A DNA stretch of 64,000 bases from Antedon mediterranea. Lineage: Eukaryota; Echinodermata; Crinoidea; Comatulida; Antedonidae. Shown here one piece after another: positions 14,101-27,934 of this stretch. Every line of letters begins with the position of its first letter. Position 1 is the first letter of the stretch. The stretch is taken from positions 22,203,045 to 22,267,044 of the forward strand of contig NC_092680.1 in assembly GCF_964355755.1 (NCBI RefSeq), given 5' to 3'. The notes under the pieces are model-generated. The model saw only the letters and a list, made by a program, of their open reading frames with translations. It did no database searches and was not told where the DNA came from. The translations under genes and the position numbers were made by a program.

Positions 14101-17100
14101 ATGATTTTGATATCGTTCGTGAATTGCCTGCAATACGGGAAAATCAAGATGTGTTACCAGTAAACGTTTATCTAGTAAAATTAGATGTTGGAGATCATTT
14201 AGCATGTTATACAGATGCTAATGTTTGGATTACTCTTCATGGTGAACGTGGGGACTCTGGTAGAAGATTACTATATAATGCATTGGAGAAACCAACATCA
14301 AAGTTTATGAAGAGCCAAAGAAATACATTTAAAGTTGAAGCAGTCAATTTAGGAGAGATTAAGATGGTTCAAGTATCACATGATGCTATAGGCTATGGTA
14401 AAATCATTAAATTGTTAATATAAAAAACAGTTTTATTTGAATTTAGTTGTGTCAGCAATATTATGCTTTAAAGTCATTATATTTGTTTTATTTCATCTTT
14501 AATATATTGTTTCATTTTTAAGGGTCGGGAATGTTTATTGAACATTTTGAAATTAAAAAAAGTACTGATGCAAAAGAAGAATATTATTTCCAATGTAATG
14601 AATGGCTTGATGACCATGTAGGAGAGAGAAAAACAGAAATGAATTTTAAATTATTTGGTGCGTAACTTTTGACTTGTTGATCTAAAATGAAATAGAAACT
14701 AAGATATGATAAGGTGAAAAATCATGTTTTGATTTGATTCAAATGTTAATAGTATACCATCAATAATTTTATAGGTGTACGACCAGTTTTCAAAGAAGAG
14801 TTGAAGGAGGATAAGCCAGATTCAAGTAAATGTTCTTATTTTACTTTATGTAACAGTTAAATAATTGATGTTCTGCAGTATTAGTTAGCATAGGTTTACA
14901 CACCACACATTTATTTACATTGCACATTTGATATATTTGATTGAATGGAAAAAATCATATATTTTCTTTAAATACAGAAGGAACATGGAAGGTAACTGTA
15001 AGGACAAGTGAATATGCTGATGCAGGCACAAGTGCTAAAGTTTATTTGACTATCTGTGGTGTCAAAGGTGATTCTGATCCACTCCATTTAGATATTGATG
15101 AATTTGTACCAAATGGACATGCTTCTGTAAAGGTAAGTCAGGTCTGGAATTACTATCAATTTACTGTTTTCAATTTTATCTCTTATTTCATGATGCTTGC
15201 TCTTTTGGCAGGTATAAAAACATGGCCCTTGCAAATCTAAAACAAAATTGAAGATAGCATGTATAATGTGTATTTAATATAAATTGCAATTTTAGGTAGA
15301 TGCTGGTGATATTGGGGAAGTTCAGAAAGTTCGATTAACACATGACAATTCAGGAGATAATCCAAATTGGCATGTAAATGAGGTAAATAGTTACAATCAG
15401 GTTTATAGTATCAAAATACATCTACAGTATATACATGTATAGTAAAGTTTGTTACTTTCTAGAATTAAAATAAACCTTTGGATTTATTATTCACAGTATT
15501 CAATCATTAAATAGTGGATTTTTAAATGTTTCACAACCAGGGAATACCATAGAAACATAATAGAGATGATAGAGTTTTAAAAGCAATGAGGCTAAACTGC
15601 CGATAATGATTGGAGTAAGCCAATACCGTATATTGGTGCAATGAGGCTAAACTGCCGATAATGATTGGAGTAAGCCAATACCGTATATTGGTGCAATGAG
15701 GCTAAACTGCCGATAATGATTGGAGTAAGCCAATACCGTATATTGGTGCAAAGAGGCTAAACTGCCGATAATGATTGGAGTAAGCCAATACTGTATATTG
15801 GTGCAAAGAGGCTAAACTGCCGATAATGATTGGAGTAAGCCAATACCGTATATTGGTGCAAAGAGGCTAAACTGCCGATAATGATTGGAGTAAGCCAATA
15901 CCGTATATTGGTGCAAAGAGGCTAAACTGCCGATAATGATTGGAGTAAGCCAATACCGTATATTGGTGCAAAGAGGCTAAACTGCCGATAATGATTGGAG
16001 TAAGCCAATACCGTATATTGGTGCAAAGAGGCTAAACTGCCGATAATGATTGGAGTAAGCCATTACCGTATATTGGTGCAAAGAGGCTAAACTGCCGATA
16101 ATGATTGGAGTAAGCCAATTGAGATACCGTATATTGATGATTCTGGTGCAAGTCAATAAGTTCAATGTACTGTCTGGTTACACTTCATCTTTACATCTTG
16201 TGTCCTATGTTTTGACACAGTTTGCAGAAACATGTCCAATAAAACTGTATAAAATAAATAATAATTATTATTTAGTATGTAGTTTTTTTTTAGAATTTGC
16301 TTAATAAATGTGCTCTTTCTACTAAAGATTATGATTGAAGATGAACTAAGCAAAGATGCTTATAAATTTCGATTTGATTCTTGGTTGACTTATGATAAAC
16401 AAGGTTTTGATGTGTTAGAAATGCCAGTTCTTTTGCCTGATGTAGAACCGCCACAAGGTGAGCAAACAAGTATTTGTATTGAACTGTTTATAACCCTACT
16501 CAGTGTTGTAGAAAGAATTATTCAGAATCTCCAAATTATACTATGTATAATGTAACCTGCAGTCTAATTCTTTCGAAATGTAGTTCATTATAATATTTTT
16601 TACATTGCAGTTTTTATGTATGAATTACGAACAATAACAAACAAAGAGGAAGATGCGGACACAGATGGAAATGTTAGTGTTATCATGTATGGAGAGTTTG
16701 GAAACACTGGCAAAAGAACACTTGTGAAATCCAATAAGGAAACACCATTTATGTATGGCCAGGTATATTGTGTTCACTTTAATCACGTCTGTAACTATTA
16801 ATTTCTTTAAAAATATGTTTGTTTTATCTATATTGATGTTTCTATATTTGCCATTATATGTCCTTTTAATCATTTATAAAAATTATTACTTTCAAAGGAG
16901 GATACATTTTTGATCAATTCAGTTTCTTTGGGAAAACTTGAGAAAATGGTCTTCTATTTCCAAACTGATGTGGATCAAGAAGCATGGCTGCTAGATTATG
17001 CAACAGTTCGTGAAAATAAGATTTCCTTGACAGAAACCCGGTTTCCTTGTCATGATTGGCTTGGATTGAACCCAACCACTGGCAATGCTATTTTTGAGAA

Positions 17101-20100
17101 AGAACTAGTTGTTGAAGGTATAAACATAATTATGTGAGCTAGTGAAAATATTCATGGTCAACTGCATCTTTTTTGTTGGACCATCATTAGAGTTTTTTAT
17201 ACTTATTTATTATTTTGGTGACAATTCATAATCTTCCACCTCTTGCATTCAGGCATTCTATCACCTTGTCTAAAGCGTGGTTCCCACTAGCGACGCAACA
17301 CAAGGACGTAACGCAACGCAAGTGAATTGACCAATCACAAACGATGGCTTATTCGCTTGTGATTGCTAACTGTCTATAACTTTGCTTGTCATTGGTTAAA
17401 AACGCTTGCAGTGCGTTTACGTCCTTGCGTTACGTTCTAGTGGGAACCAAGCTTTAGTAATTGAAATTAATAGAGTTGTTATGTCATCTATGTTGCCATG
17501 ATTTTGACCTCAAAGAAACATTTTATGTTTGCCTGCAGTTCTTCCAACTCAGTAGAAATCACTACATGGCAAAATATAACCAGGCACAGAGAATAAGCAA
17601 ACATTATAAACTTTAAAAAATGTTATTTTTCTAAACAAAAAAATTAAATATTGAGATTGTTTTGTAGGTGAACAATTTGTTGAAATTAATGAAGGCGATG
17701 AAGAAAAACCAGTCGATGACGGCGAGTCAAATTCTACAGGCAAGTGGTTAGTGTGGGTGACAACAGGTAGAGAAGACAATATGGGTACAGATGCAAATGT
17801 AACTATACAGGTTTATGGTAGAGAAGGCTCTAGTTGTATATTACCTTTGATTGAAGAACATACAAATGAAGATGATAAAGACACAGATAATGAAGAGATA
17901 AAGGAAGATGAAAACAACAGCAAGACTGAAGATGAAAAAGATGATGAGAACAAGACTGAAGAAGATAAAAATGATGATGAGAACAAGAATGAAGAAGATA
18001 AAAATAATGATGAAAACAAGAATGAAGAAGATAAAAATGATGATGAAAACAAGAACGAAGAAAAAGACGATGAGAACAGGAATGAAGAAGATGACGAGAA
18101 CAAGAATGATGATAAATTTGAGAAGGATGGAGAAGAGAACAAAGCAGATGTGCAACAAACAACAAGTACAGATTGTAAAAAGGCTTCCAGATTCCCACCA
18201 GGGTCTGTAAAACAATTTGAGGTAAATATTTCTATACAAATTTTTGTTCAGCTATATTAGTTGGTTATAAAATGCTGTGGCTATCCTTAAGTGAGTGATT
18301 GTAAGATTAATTGACAGGCTATGCTTATGATGATCTAGCATATTGAATGATAAAATACCCCACAAAGATATCACATTAAAGTCAATTAACTTTGGTCATG
18401 GCATCTGAATTGGAATATTAATTGATTTGTTGTAGTAGTTGTACAAACCTACTTTTTTATTCTGTTATTTCAGATCGATGTTGGTGAAATTGGAAGTCTT
18501 TACAAAATTCGAATTGCTCATGATAATAGTGAACATGACCCTGATTGGTTTATTGAAAAGGTTTGAAAAAATATATGTAAAAAAAATAAAAATTGAGTTT
18601 TCATATATTCTGTATATTTTCATGACTTTGGTTTTAGCTTTACAAGAGTGTTCTTATTGTAGTATGAATGTATTACTATAACTGCCATTTTTGCAGATAA
18701 AAATGAAAGATAAAGATACACATCAAGAATTTCACTTCTTTGCTAATCGCTGGTTGAAAGAAGACAAGAATATCCATACTCTCAACAAAGAAGAAAAAGG
18801 AACATTAGATGAGGAAACAAAAGAGATTGAAAACAAAGATCAATCTTCAGTTAACGGTACAAAAGATGATCCAGCTAAAGCAAACAAACAAGAAGACAAT
18901 ATGGATGTTATTTGTGATACCTGTTTAGAGTTGGCTGCCATCAGACCAGATGCAACAATCCCATTAGGTTAGTGATTATTTTAAACAAAACCCGACTGTA
19001 ATAAACAACAAATGACAATCAGTTGTTATTTACTAAACAGGATTATTTACTACAACATGTATTTTTGTTTTTTTCTCATAGTTAAGAAGTACATAGTTGC
19101 TATTAAAACTGGTAATCGAGGAGCATCTTGGACTGATGCATCTCCCTTTATAGTGATCTATGGGGAGAAAGGTGACAGTGGTAAACGACAACTAAACAGG
19201 TTACACATACCATCATCTCCAGAGAAACACAATTTTTACAAAAATCAGGTAAATTTTAACTCTTATTTTCAAGATCACGCTTGGGATAAGGGTCACCTTA
19301 AATATTGTATAGCAGTTGTAAAAGGTTTTGCTTTTCTTCATAGGTGAATATGTTTTCAATTGAAGCTGTGGACTTGATGAGACCAAACAAGCTGCTCCTG
19401 GGTCACAATGCAAAAGGTTATGGTGCAGGTTGGTTTGTGGAAGAAATCAACATCAAGGAAGATATTCATTCTCAAACACAATTTGTTTTTCCTTGCCAGA
19501 GGTCAGTATCCTAAAGTGGATGCTTAAAAATTTGATAAGTTGGATAAGAAAGATAAGGATGGTAGTTAAGAGAGAATAATTGGTGTGATGATAATCCTGA
19601 TATACACATTTAATCTAAACTAGATGGTTTGATGATGGCGTCGAAGATGGAAAATTGGAACGGGAGATTATGTTATTGGGAGAAGTAGAATGCAATGACA
19701 ATTCAACAAGTAAAGGAAATTGGAAAGTTTCAGTAAGAACTAACATGAAGTCATCGGATGATATGTCATCTCCTGTAACACTCATTGTGTATGACAGCAG
19801 AGGGCAGTATTCCTGCCATGCCTTTCTAAAAGGTGAGGAAAAGGACAAGAAGTTGTTTGATCCTGGTACTGAAGATAATTTTAAGGTAATAACAACTTTG
19901 TTTATTGAGAACCGACTGTGATACTGTCAAATATGTCTTAGATCTTAGGTATATGCTAGAAGTTATTTGCAAACAAATTATTTATATTTCAAAATAAATA
20001 AATAAATTGATTTCTGACATACAGTTAGTCCCCAAGCAAATTGTTTTTTTACTTTGAGAGGAAGTCTCAACTAAAATATTCTCTATAAAACAGTGCCTGC

Positions 20101-23100
20101 TGCATATTTTTTTTTAATCTAGAAGAAATTGCATGGATTCATCTATCTATTTTATGGTCATAAGAGACAGCTAACTGTACATTCAATTCCTTTCTTAGAA
20201 ACAAATACATTTTTTTTTTTTACTTTATTACCTGTGTACCTATTTGCAGTCTGAGAGACAAATTGAGTGGTCATCTTTTTGTCACCATCATTTCACATAC
20301 ATCAACAAACATCTATGTACTTCCTGACACACGCATGAGTTTAGTTTTACATTGAAAGAGTCCTTTTATTATTATTATAACATTGTTCTTTGAATACTAA
20401 ATACTAAGCTGTCTGCTATTTGCTGAATATAATGTTGTATATTATTTAATTTATATTTTAGATAAATGTTGGTAACATTGGAACTATTAGTAAAGTTAGA
20501 GTTGAAGTGAATCAGTCTCCAATCGACCCAAAACTTTATGTTGAGTGGGTAAGTGCAAATATACACATTCTTTGGTTTTATTAGCTTACATTTGTTTGCA
20601 TGATCTCAGATAGTAGAAATAAATAATATTTAACTTTTGTACATTTACAGATAAAAATGGTTAATGACCAGACAGATGAAAATTTGAAATTTAACTTTGA
20701 TTCACGGATAAAAATGAGCAAAGAGGCTGCAGTTGTAAGAGGTGACACTATTGTAAAACAAGGTATTTGAATTAATATGTACATACCAAATCAAACAGTG
20801 AGTAACACAATAACACGTCCAGTCTAAGATGACTGCACATAATTTGAAACTTAAACTCTATTTGTTTTCAACCTTAGTTTTAATATACAAAGTACAATGC
20901 CACACTGGAGACAAAGAAAATGCTGGAACAGAAGCAACTCAAATATATTTGACAATAATGGGAAGTAATGGTGACACTGGTCGACGACTACTAATGGATT
21001 CAAACAATTTTGAAATGTTCAAAAAAGATCAGGTTAGAAAAGTATCTACAATATAACTGGAAATTATTAGGATATCTGTATTTTCAATTTTAGCAAATGG
21101 CCATGTAGCACATAATTAATAACACTACTAATAGTATTAAGAAATAAAATATACGTTGATAACTTTGAAATAGAGTCAGTATCAGTTGGTAAAATACATA
21201 CTGTACAATCAAAGTAGAGAATGAAAAAATAAATACAAAATATCATTACAATCTTTTACTAGGTTGATAACTTTGAAATAGAGGCGGTATCAGTTGGTAA
21301 AATACATACAATCAAAGTAGAGAATGAACACAATGACCCATGGCTTCTGGAACAAGTAATAATCAAACAAGAAGATGAGAATAAAGTTATAAGATTTGAT
21401 TGTTCAAGTTGGATTGGAGAAGATCAACAAGACGCTGATAATGATAGTGAAAATGAACTTATTGAACCTATCAAGTCATTTTTTGCTCAAGGTATTTCAC
21501 AACACTGTGTGCAGACTGTCTTGTGTGTGATTGCATGATTTTTAATAGGTTGTCAAAAGTCAGAAAATAAAAATGTAGTCATTTGCATTGTTGTGCATAA
21601 TATTGTTTACATTTCTGTGGTCATTGCATAATATGAAACAACTACATTATTGTCTTTATCAAACCATACCTTTCTTCTCAGTGAAATACAAATCTGTGTA
21701 CAATAAATTTAAACTATCTTCATAATTTTTCTTAGAAAACTGGAAATGCTTTGTAACAACAAGTGACATTAATGATTGTGGAATGGATAAGGAGGTTCAA
21801 TTGATTGCGTATGGTCAAAATGGAAAATCAAACACAATGCTTCTTGAAAATGGCAATAATGACAATTATCAACGAGGAAAAACAGCAGAATTTAAGGTTA
21901 ATTACAGCACCAGTACAGTACATATGGATTTACTGGAGTTAGGGTTACCCTAACCAGTACAGTACATATGGATTTACTGCTGGAGTTCTTTCGTTGTTTA
22001 TTTCAATCATTTTCATTTCTTTTTATAGGTGAATCCAGGCACATGGTTTGGGGATTTGGTTAAGATACGAGTAGCAGTCATAGATATAGATGAATCTGGT
22101 GAACAAACAGTGAATCAAACGGTGTCATGGCATCTTAACAAGGTACTTATTCAAGTTTATTCATAATAACAATTTTCACTGTTAATTATTCAAGTTTATT
22201 CATAATAACAACTTTCACTGTGGTACTTATTCAAGTTTATTCATAACAACAACTTTTACTTTGGTACTTATTCAAGTTTATTCATAATATTACAACTTTC
22301 ACTTTGGTACATATTCAAGTTTATTCATAACAACAACTTTTACTTTGGTACTTATTCAAGTTTATTCATAACAACAACTTTTACTTTGGTACTTATTCAA
22401 GTTTATTCATAATAACAACTTTCACTTTGGTACATATTCAAGTTTATTCATAACAACAACTTTTACTTTGGTACTTATTCAAGTTTATTCATAATCAACT
22501 TTCACTGTGGTACTTATTCAAGTTTATTCATAACAACAACTTTTACTTTGGTACTTATTCAAGTTTATTCATAATAACAACTTTCACTTTGGTACTTATT
22601 CAAGTTTATTCATAACAACAACTTTTACTTTGGTACTTATTCAAGTTTATTCATAATAACAACTTTCACTGTGGTACTTATTTAAGTTTATTCATAATAA
22701 CAACTTTCACTTTGGTACTTATTCAAGTTTATTCATAATAACAACTTTTACTTTGGTACTTATTCAAGTTTATTCATAACAACAACTTTTACTTTGGTAC
22801 TTATTTAAGTTTACTCAAAATAACAACTTTCACTGTGGTACATAGTCAAGTTTATTCATAATAACAACTTTTACTTTAGTACTTATTCAAGTTTATTCAT
22901 AATAACAACTTTCACTGTGGTACATATTCAAGTTTATTCATAATAACAACTTTTACTTTGGTACTTATTCAAGTTTATTCATAATAACAACTTTTACTTT
23001 GGTACTTATTCAAGTTTATTCATAATAACAACTTTCACTGTGGTACTTATTCAAGTTTATTCATAATAACAACTTTCACTGTGGTACTTATTCAAGTTTA

Positions 23101-26100
23101 GTCATAATAACAACTTTCACTGTGGTACTTATTCAAGTTTATTCATAATAACAACTTTCACTGTGGTACTTATTTAAGTTTATTCATAATAACAACTTTC
23201 ACTGTGGTACTTATTCAAGTTTATTCATGATAACAACTTTCACTGTGGTACTTATTTAAGTTTATTCATAATAACAACTTTCACTGTGGTACTTATTCAA
23301 GTTTATTCATGATAACAACTTTCACTGTGGTACTTATTCAACTTTATTCATAATAACAACTTTCAATGTAAACTGAATTTGGCTAGGACATGATTGACAC
23401 ATAACTAGCAGCATTTGAATTTACTTTCCTTAACAAATGTTTTTTCTTGCTTCTGAATTTAGGTGGAGATTTTGGATGAGGGCTCTGATAAAAAGCACAT
23501 ATTTGAGTTCAACAAATGGTTTTCAAAAACAGAGGAAAAAAGTGATGTCATCAATGAATTACCAGCTTTGATAAAGAATAATAATCCTTTACCATTGGTG
23601 GAATACAAACTAACTTTTCACACAGGGTATGATAAACAATCTGCAACAGATTCTAATGTGTTGGTCACTATATTTGGTTCAAATGGAGACACCGGTTCAA
23701 GACAACTTTTGACAACTATAGATGGAGGAGATCAATTTGATAAACCAGATAAGGTAAAGATCTGTCTCTAAAATAGCATTTTAATCTAGAACGTAATTTT
23801 ATTAGGTGATCATTTAGAATAAAATGATCACCTATTGTTATTGTATGAAATCTTTGTTATTGGTTATCCGCCTCAAGCGGATAACCTTTGTTATTGTAGT
23901 GTTACTTTTTTTTTTTATTATTCTTCTTTCTTTCTCGGATTTTGTGCACGCGTTTTCTCTTTAACGTGTTAACATAACATGTTGTAACTTCGTCAACATA
24001 TAGACATTTAACTGAAGATGTACTGCCAAGCTTTTTGACAATGTCAGATCCGCGTAGCGTAAGTTACGCGCGATTTTTTGAAAATCTTAAATCGGTCATA
24101 ACTTCGAAACCGATAAATATTTTTTAACGAAATTTTCAGCCACGTTTTCTTCACATCAATAGCTAACTTTTGGAATGTTTAACAAATTTTTGGAGATTAG
24201 AAAGTTTTCGCATAAATTGCGTTTGAAATATTTTACTCTTCTTATTTTGTGCACGCTGTTTCTCTTCAACGTGTAAACATAATATGTTGTAACTTGTTCA
24301 GCATTTAGACATTTTACTGAAGTTGTCCAGCCAAGCTTTTTGACGATGTCAGAGCCGCGTAGCGTAAGTTACGCGTGATTTTCTGAAAATCTTAAATCGG
24401 TTATAACTTCGAAACAAATGAATATTTTTTAACGTCATTTTCAGCCACGTTTGCTTCACATCAATAGTTAACTTTTTTAACGCTACCGCAATTTGTATCA
24501 TTAGAAAGTGCGCGCGTAAATGGCGTTTGAAATTTTAAAATGCTTCAAATCAATTTCTGATTAAATTAGAGCACGATTCAGGTCATTTTAAGCGTTTAAA
24601 AAATTGCCACTGGTGCGCACATTTTTACGCGCGCACGGCGCAGGGAACACGTTTGAGCCTTTCTTTTACACGATTTGTGTTTTTAAATCTTCGGTTAACA
24701 ATTTTACGTTATTTTATTCACTTTTCAACTTGAAATGGCGTTCTACGAGCACGTTAAACATGATAGGTTGCGCACGAAAACATGATAGGTTGCGCACGAA
24801 AACGTCAACAAATTGTGAAAATGTTGCAAAATATGTCTACTTTTAAAAATGAAACAGTTCATCAGAATGCAAGGTTACCCCCATTTTTTATTTTATTTTC
24901 TTGCAGTGTATGAATCATAGGTGTGATTTATTATAGTCTTGAATGTTAAAAAGTGTTTGATGGCTACATTATTTGCATATTAAATGTAATTTTTGAAATA
25001 ATTATCATCAAACAAACATAAACATATTCAAAGAGCAAAACAATAAACATAACGTTTATCTTTTTTCTTTACATGTTAATATATAAAACTTGAAAGTATG
25101 CACTTTCATAATATGTAACTGTTTAAAATTTGTGAAGATTTCATCATAGTAAAAATTATGATTTAAGTTCATTATGTAATAATCAACTTGCATCGAGGGG
25201 GTTCACGACATACCGATTGAACGAGGATTCTTTCTTCGGATTTTCTTCAGCAGGTGCTCATATGGCTCGATGTGTAGTGCAACCGACTTTGGTATCAGAT
25301 GTACCGGGTTCGAGTCCCGTCACGGGAAAACAATTAATTAAAAGGGTTTAGTTGGTTATTACACTGAGAGGGCAGTTTTAATTTTGAATAGCCTACTTTT
25401 TTTGGAAAAGTCATAACTTGGAAGTACTTGAATACGCAAGATACGCTTTGTTGCTGGCGGATAACCAAACTCGTCCTCAAGTGACGAGTTTAAGATCTAG
25501 TTATTTATTACTTTCTGTACAGATTTTGTGTAACAGATATCTCAAAAAGTTTAATGTCAATGATTACCAAAATTTCACAATGTCTTTCAAATACTTTAAC
25601 TTAGTTCTAATAAGCTTTTCAGCGTGATCACTCAACCGTGACGTAATTTATACGCCATTTTGTGAAATCACATTATCAATCATATCTCCATAATTAATTA
25701 TCACATATTAATGTAATTCACTAAACGTAAACTTCAGATCAAGTGTAAAAATATTAGCAAATAAAAACGCACGCACACGTAGGGTCATGCGCATGAAATC
25801 GCGCTTTAAAAATTTAAAAACCTCAAAATTAAGTTTTGATCAATTTAGAGCATGAATTAGGCCATTTGCGTGTTTCAAAAAATTACTGCGCAAAAAATTT
25901 TTTTTGCGCGCGCGATACTTAAAAAGCGTAAAAAATACGAATTTTTTTTACAAATCGCATTCTACTCACCATCTTTAGTACATTCACCAAATTTGAGTCA
26001 GTTCCGATATAAAATAACGCTATACGAGCAGGTTCAAAATGACAAAATGCGCAAATTAATTGCATCAAAGTGTTGAAAATGGTGAAAATAAGGCATTTTA

Positions 26101-27830
26101 AAAATGAAAATAATTCTTCAGAATGCACGATGACCCCCAATTTTTTTTAATTATTCTGGAAGCCATTGAGTTCTAGATATAAATTCATGTACACATTTGA
26201 CGTACAAAATGTTGTGAGGTCACCAAATGGCCACTCGAATTAAAAAATTAGGTTTTTTTCTCTTTTGTCATAGATTATCACATTCAACTGAGCGCATCTC
26301 GGTTATTTTGTGCCCGATTTTCGATAATTCTTTTGTATATGATTGCTCAATTAATAATCTTATCTTTCTCATGAGTTGTCTAAATTTTAATTTTGAATAC
26401 GTCATCACGCGTAAAAACTTGAATAACGTAGGTCGTGTAATTTCACCTACACCATACATTTGAATATCTTACAGCTCTTCCGAATTAAATTTGACCTTGA
26501 TGATTATAATTTATTATGAAAGCTGATGAAATGTAGATATGAATTCATATAAAAATTAAGCCTATCGGATGTTTTGATGTTATGAAATGGCCAGTTGAAG
26601 TTAAAAAGTAGTTTTTTTCTCTCTTTCGTCAAATTTATACAAATTTCAAAGAGTGCGCAGTGCGCTTCTACGTGTCACATTCTCTTCCAATCCTTATATT
26701 TATTTGCTCAATTCATTATCTTTTGAAATTGTCATCTTCGAGTTTATTTTGATAATTCCATCATACCAAAAAATTATAACATGATGTGTGTCCCGTAATT
26801 TCACCTATACTACACTGTATATAGATATACAGTATATACTGTATATTGTATATGGCATATAATAGGCACAACTCAACACTATAAACATATAATAGGATGG
26901 AATGTATCATCATTTTCCGATCGTATGATAACGTACGTGCATGTTTAAAACAAATTATTTTCAGTAATTAATTAATTAATGTCAATAAAATGATAAAAAT
27001 GATCACCTATAATTCGTCAAAGTGACGAATTAAATTCTAGTTATATATAAATTAATTATTTGTTTTATATTTTTCTCTCTCTTTGTGGAAAACCCATTTT
27101 TTTTCAGAATGATTCATTTCTGTTTGAGGCAGTGACAGTTGGAAAAATAAAGCATGTATTGATTGAAAAAGGTCCAGGAAAGCCGTGGCAACTAGAGAAA
27201 CTAATTGTGAAAGAAGGTCAATATTCAAATGAGGAAATGATTTTTAAATGCAATAAGTATGTATTTATTATTTTACAGAATTACTAATTTAAATTTAATA
27301 TTATATCATGACTGATCTGTTTATTTATAAAATTGTATATATTTTTATTGATTGATTGTTCATTTACATGATCAACACGGCCATTTTGTTTCTTATATAA
27401 ATATCAAACAGTTCTTGTTTTGGATAGTTTATTGTTCACTCATAGAAATGGTGAAATATCTACCACCAATCATCATTACCTTAAGATTTTGAGAAAACAT
27501 TATAGCAATGTATACTTAACTGATTTTTATTTATTAATAATTATAACAGATGGATTGGGAGCTCAGAATTACCTGAAGACAATTCAAACATTTATCTGGA
27601 AGAGTATCAAGTGCAATCCAGTCTCTTTGTAGATACAGAGATTGTTGAAGCCAAGCCACAAACAAGTAAGATCTATATCTTTCAGGTTTTTTTTAAATAT
27701 TTACCCAAAAATAAGTTATAAACATATATAAAACATACTATATCAAGGGAAGGGCTATATATATATATATAGTAATAATGTAACTATATACCCACAGCAT
27801 TGTCATTTTTTTTCAGTAATTTGCCTTTGG

Positions 27831-27866
<36 letters not shown>

Positions 27867-27882
27867 ATAATGTAACTATATA

Positions 27883-27934
<52 letters not shown>

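Noticed and set aside
17813-18239. Minus-strand and shifted-frame open frames over the acidic insert
   Set aside because: They are shadows of the GAA/GAT/AAC-rich coding repeat, which is in phase with the PLAT9 exon.
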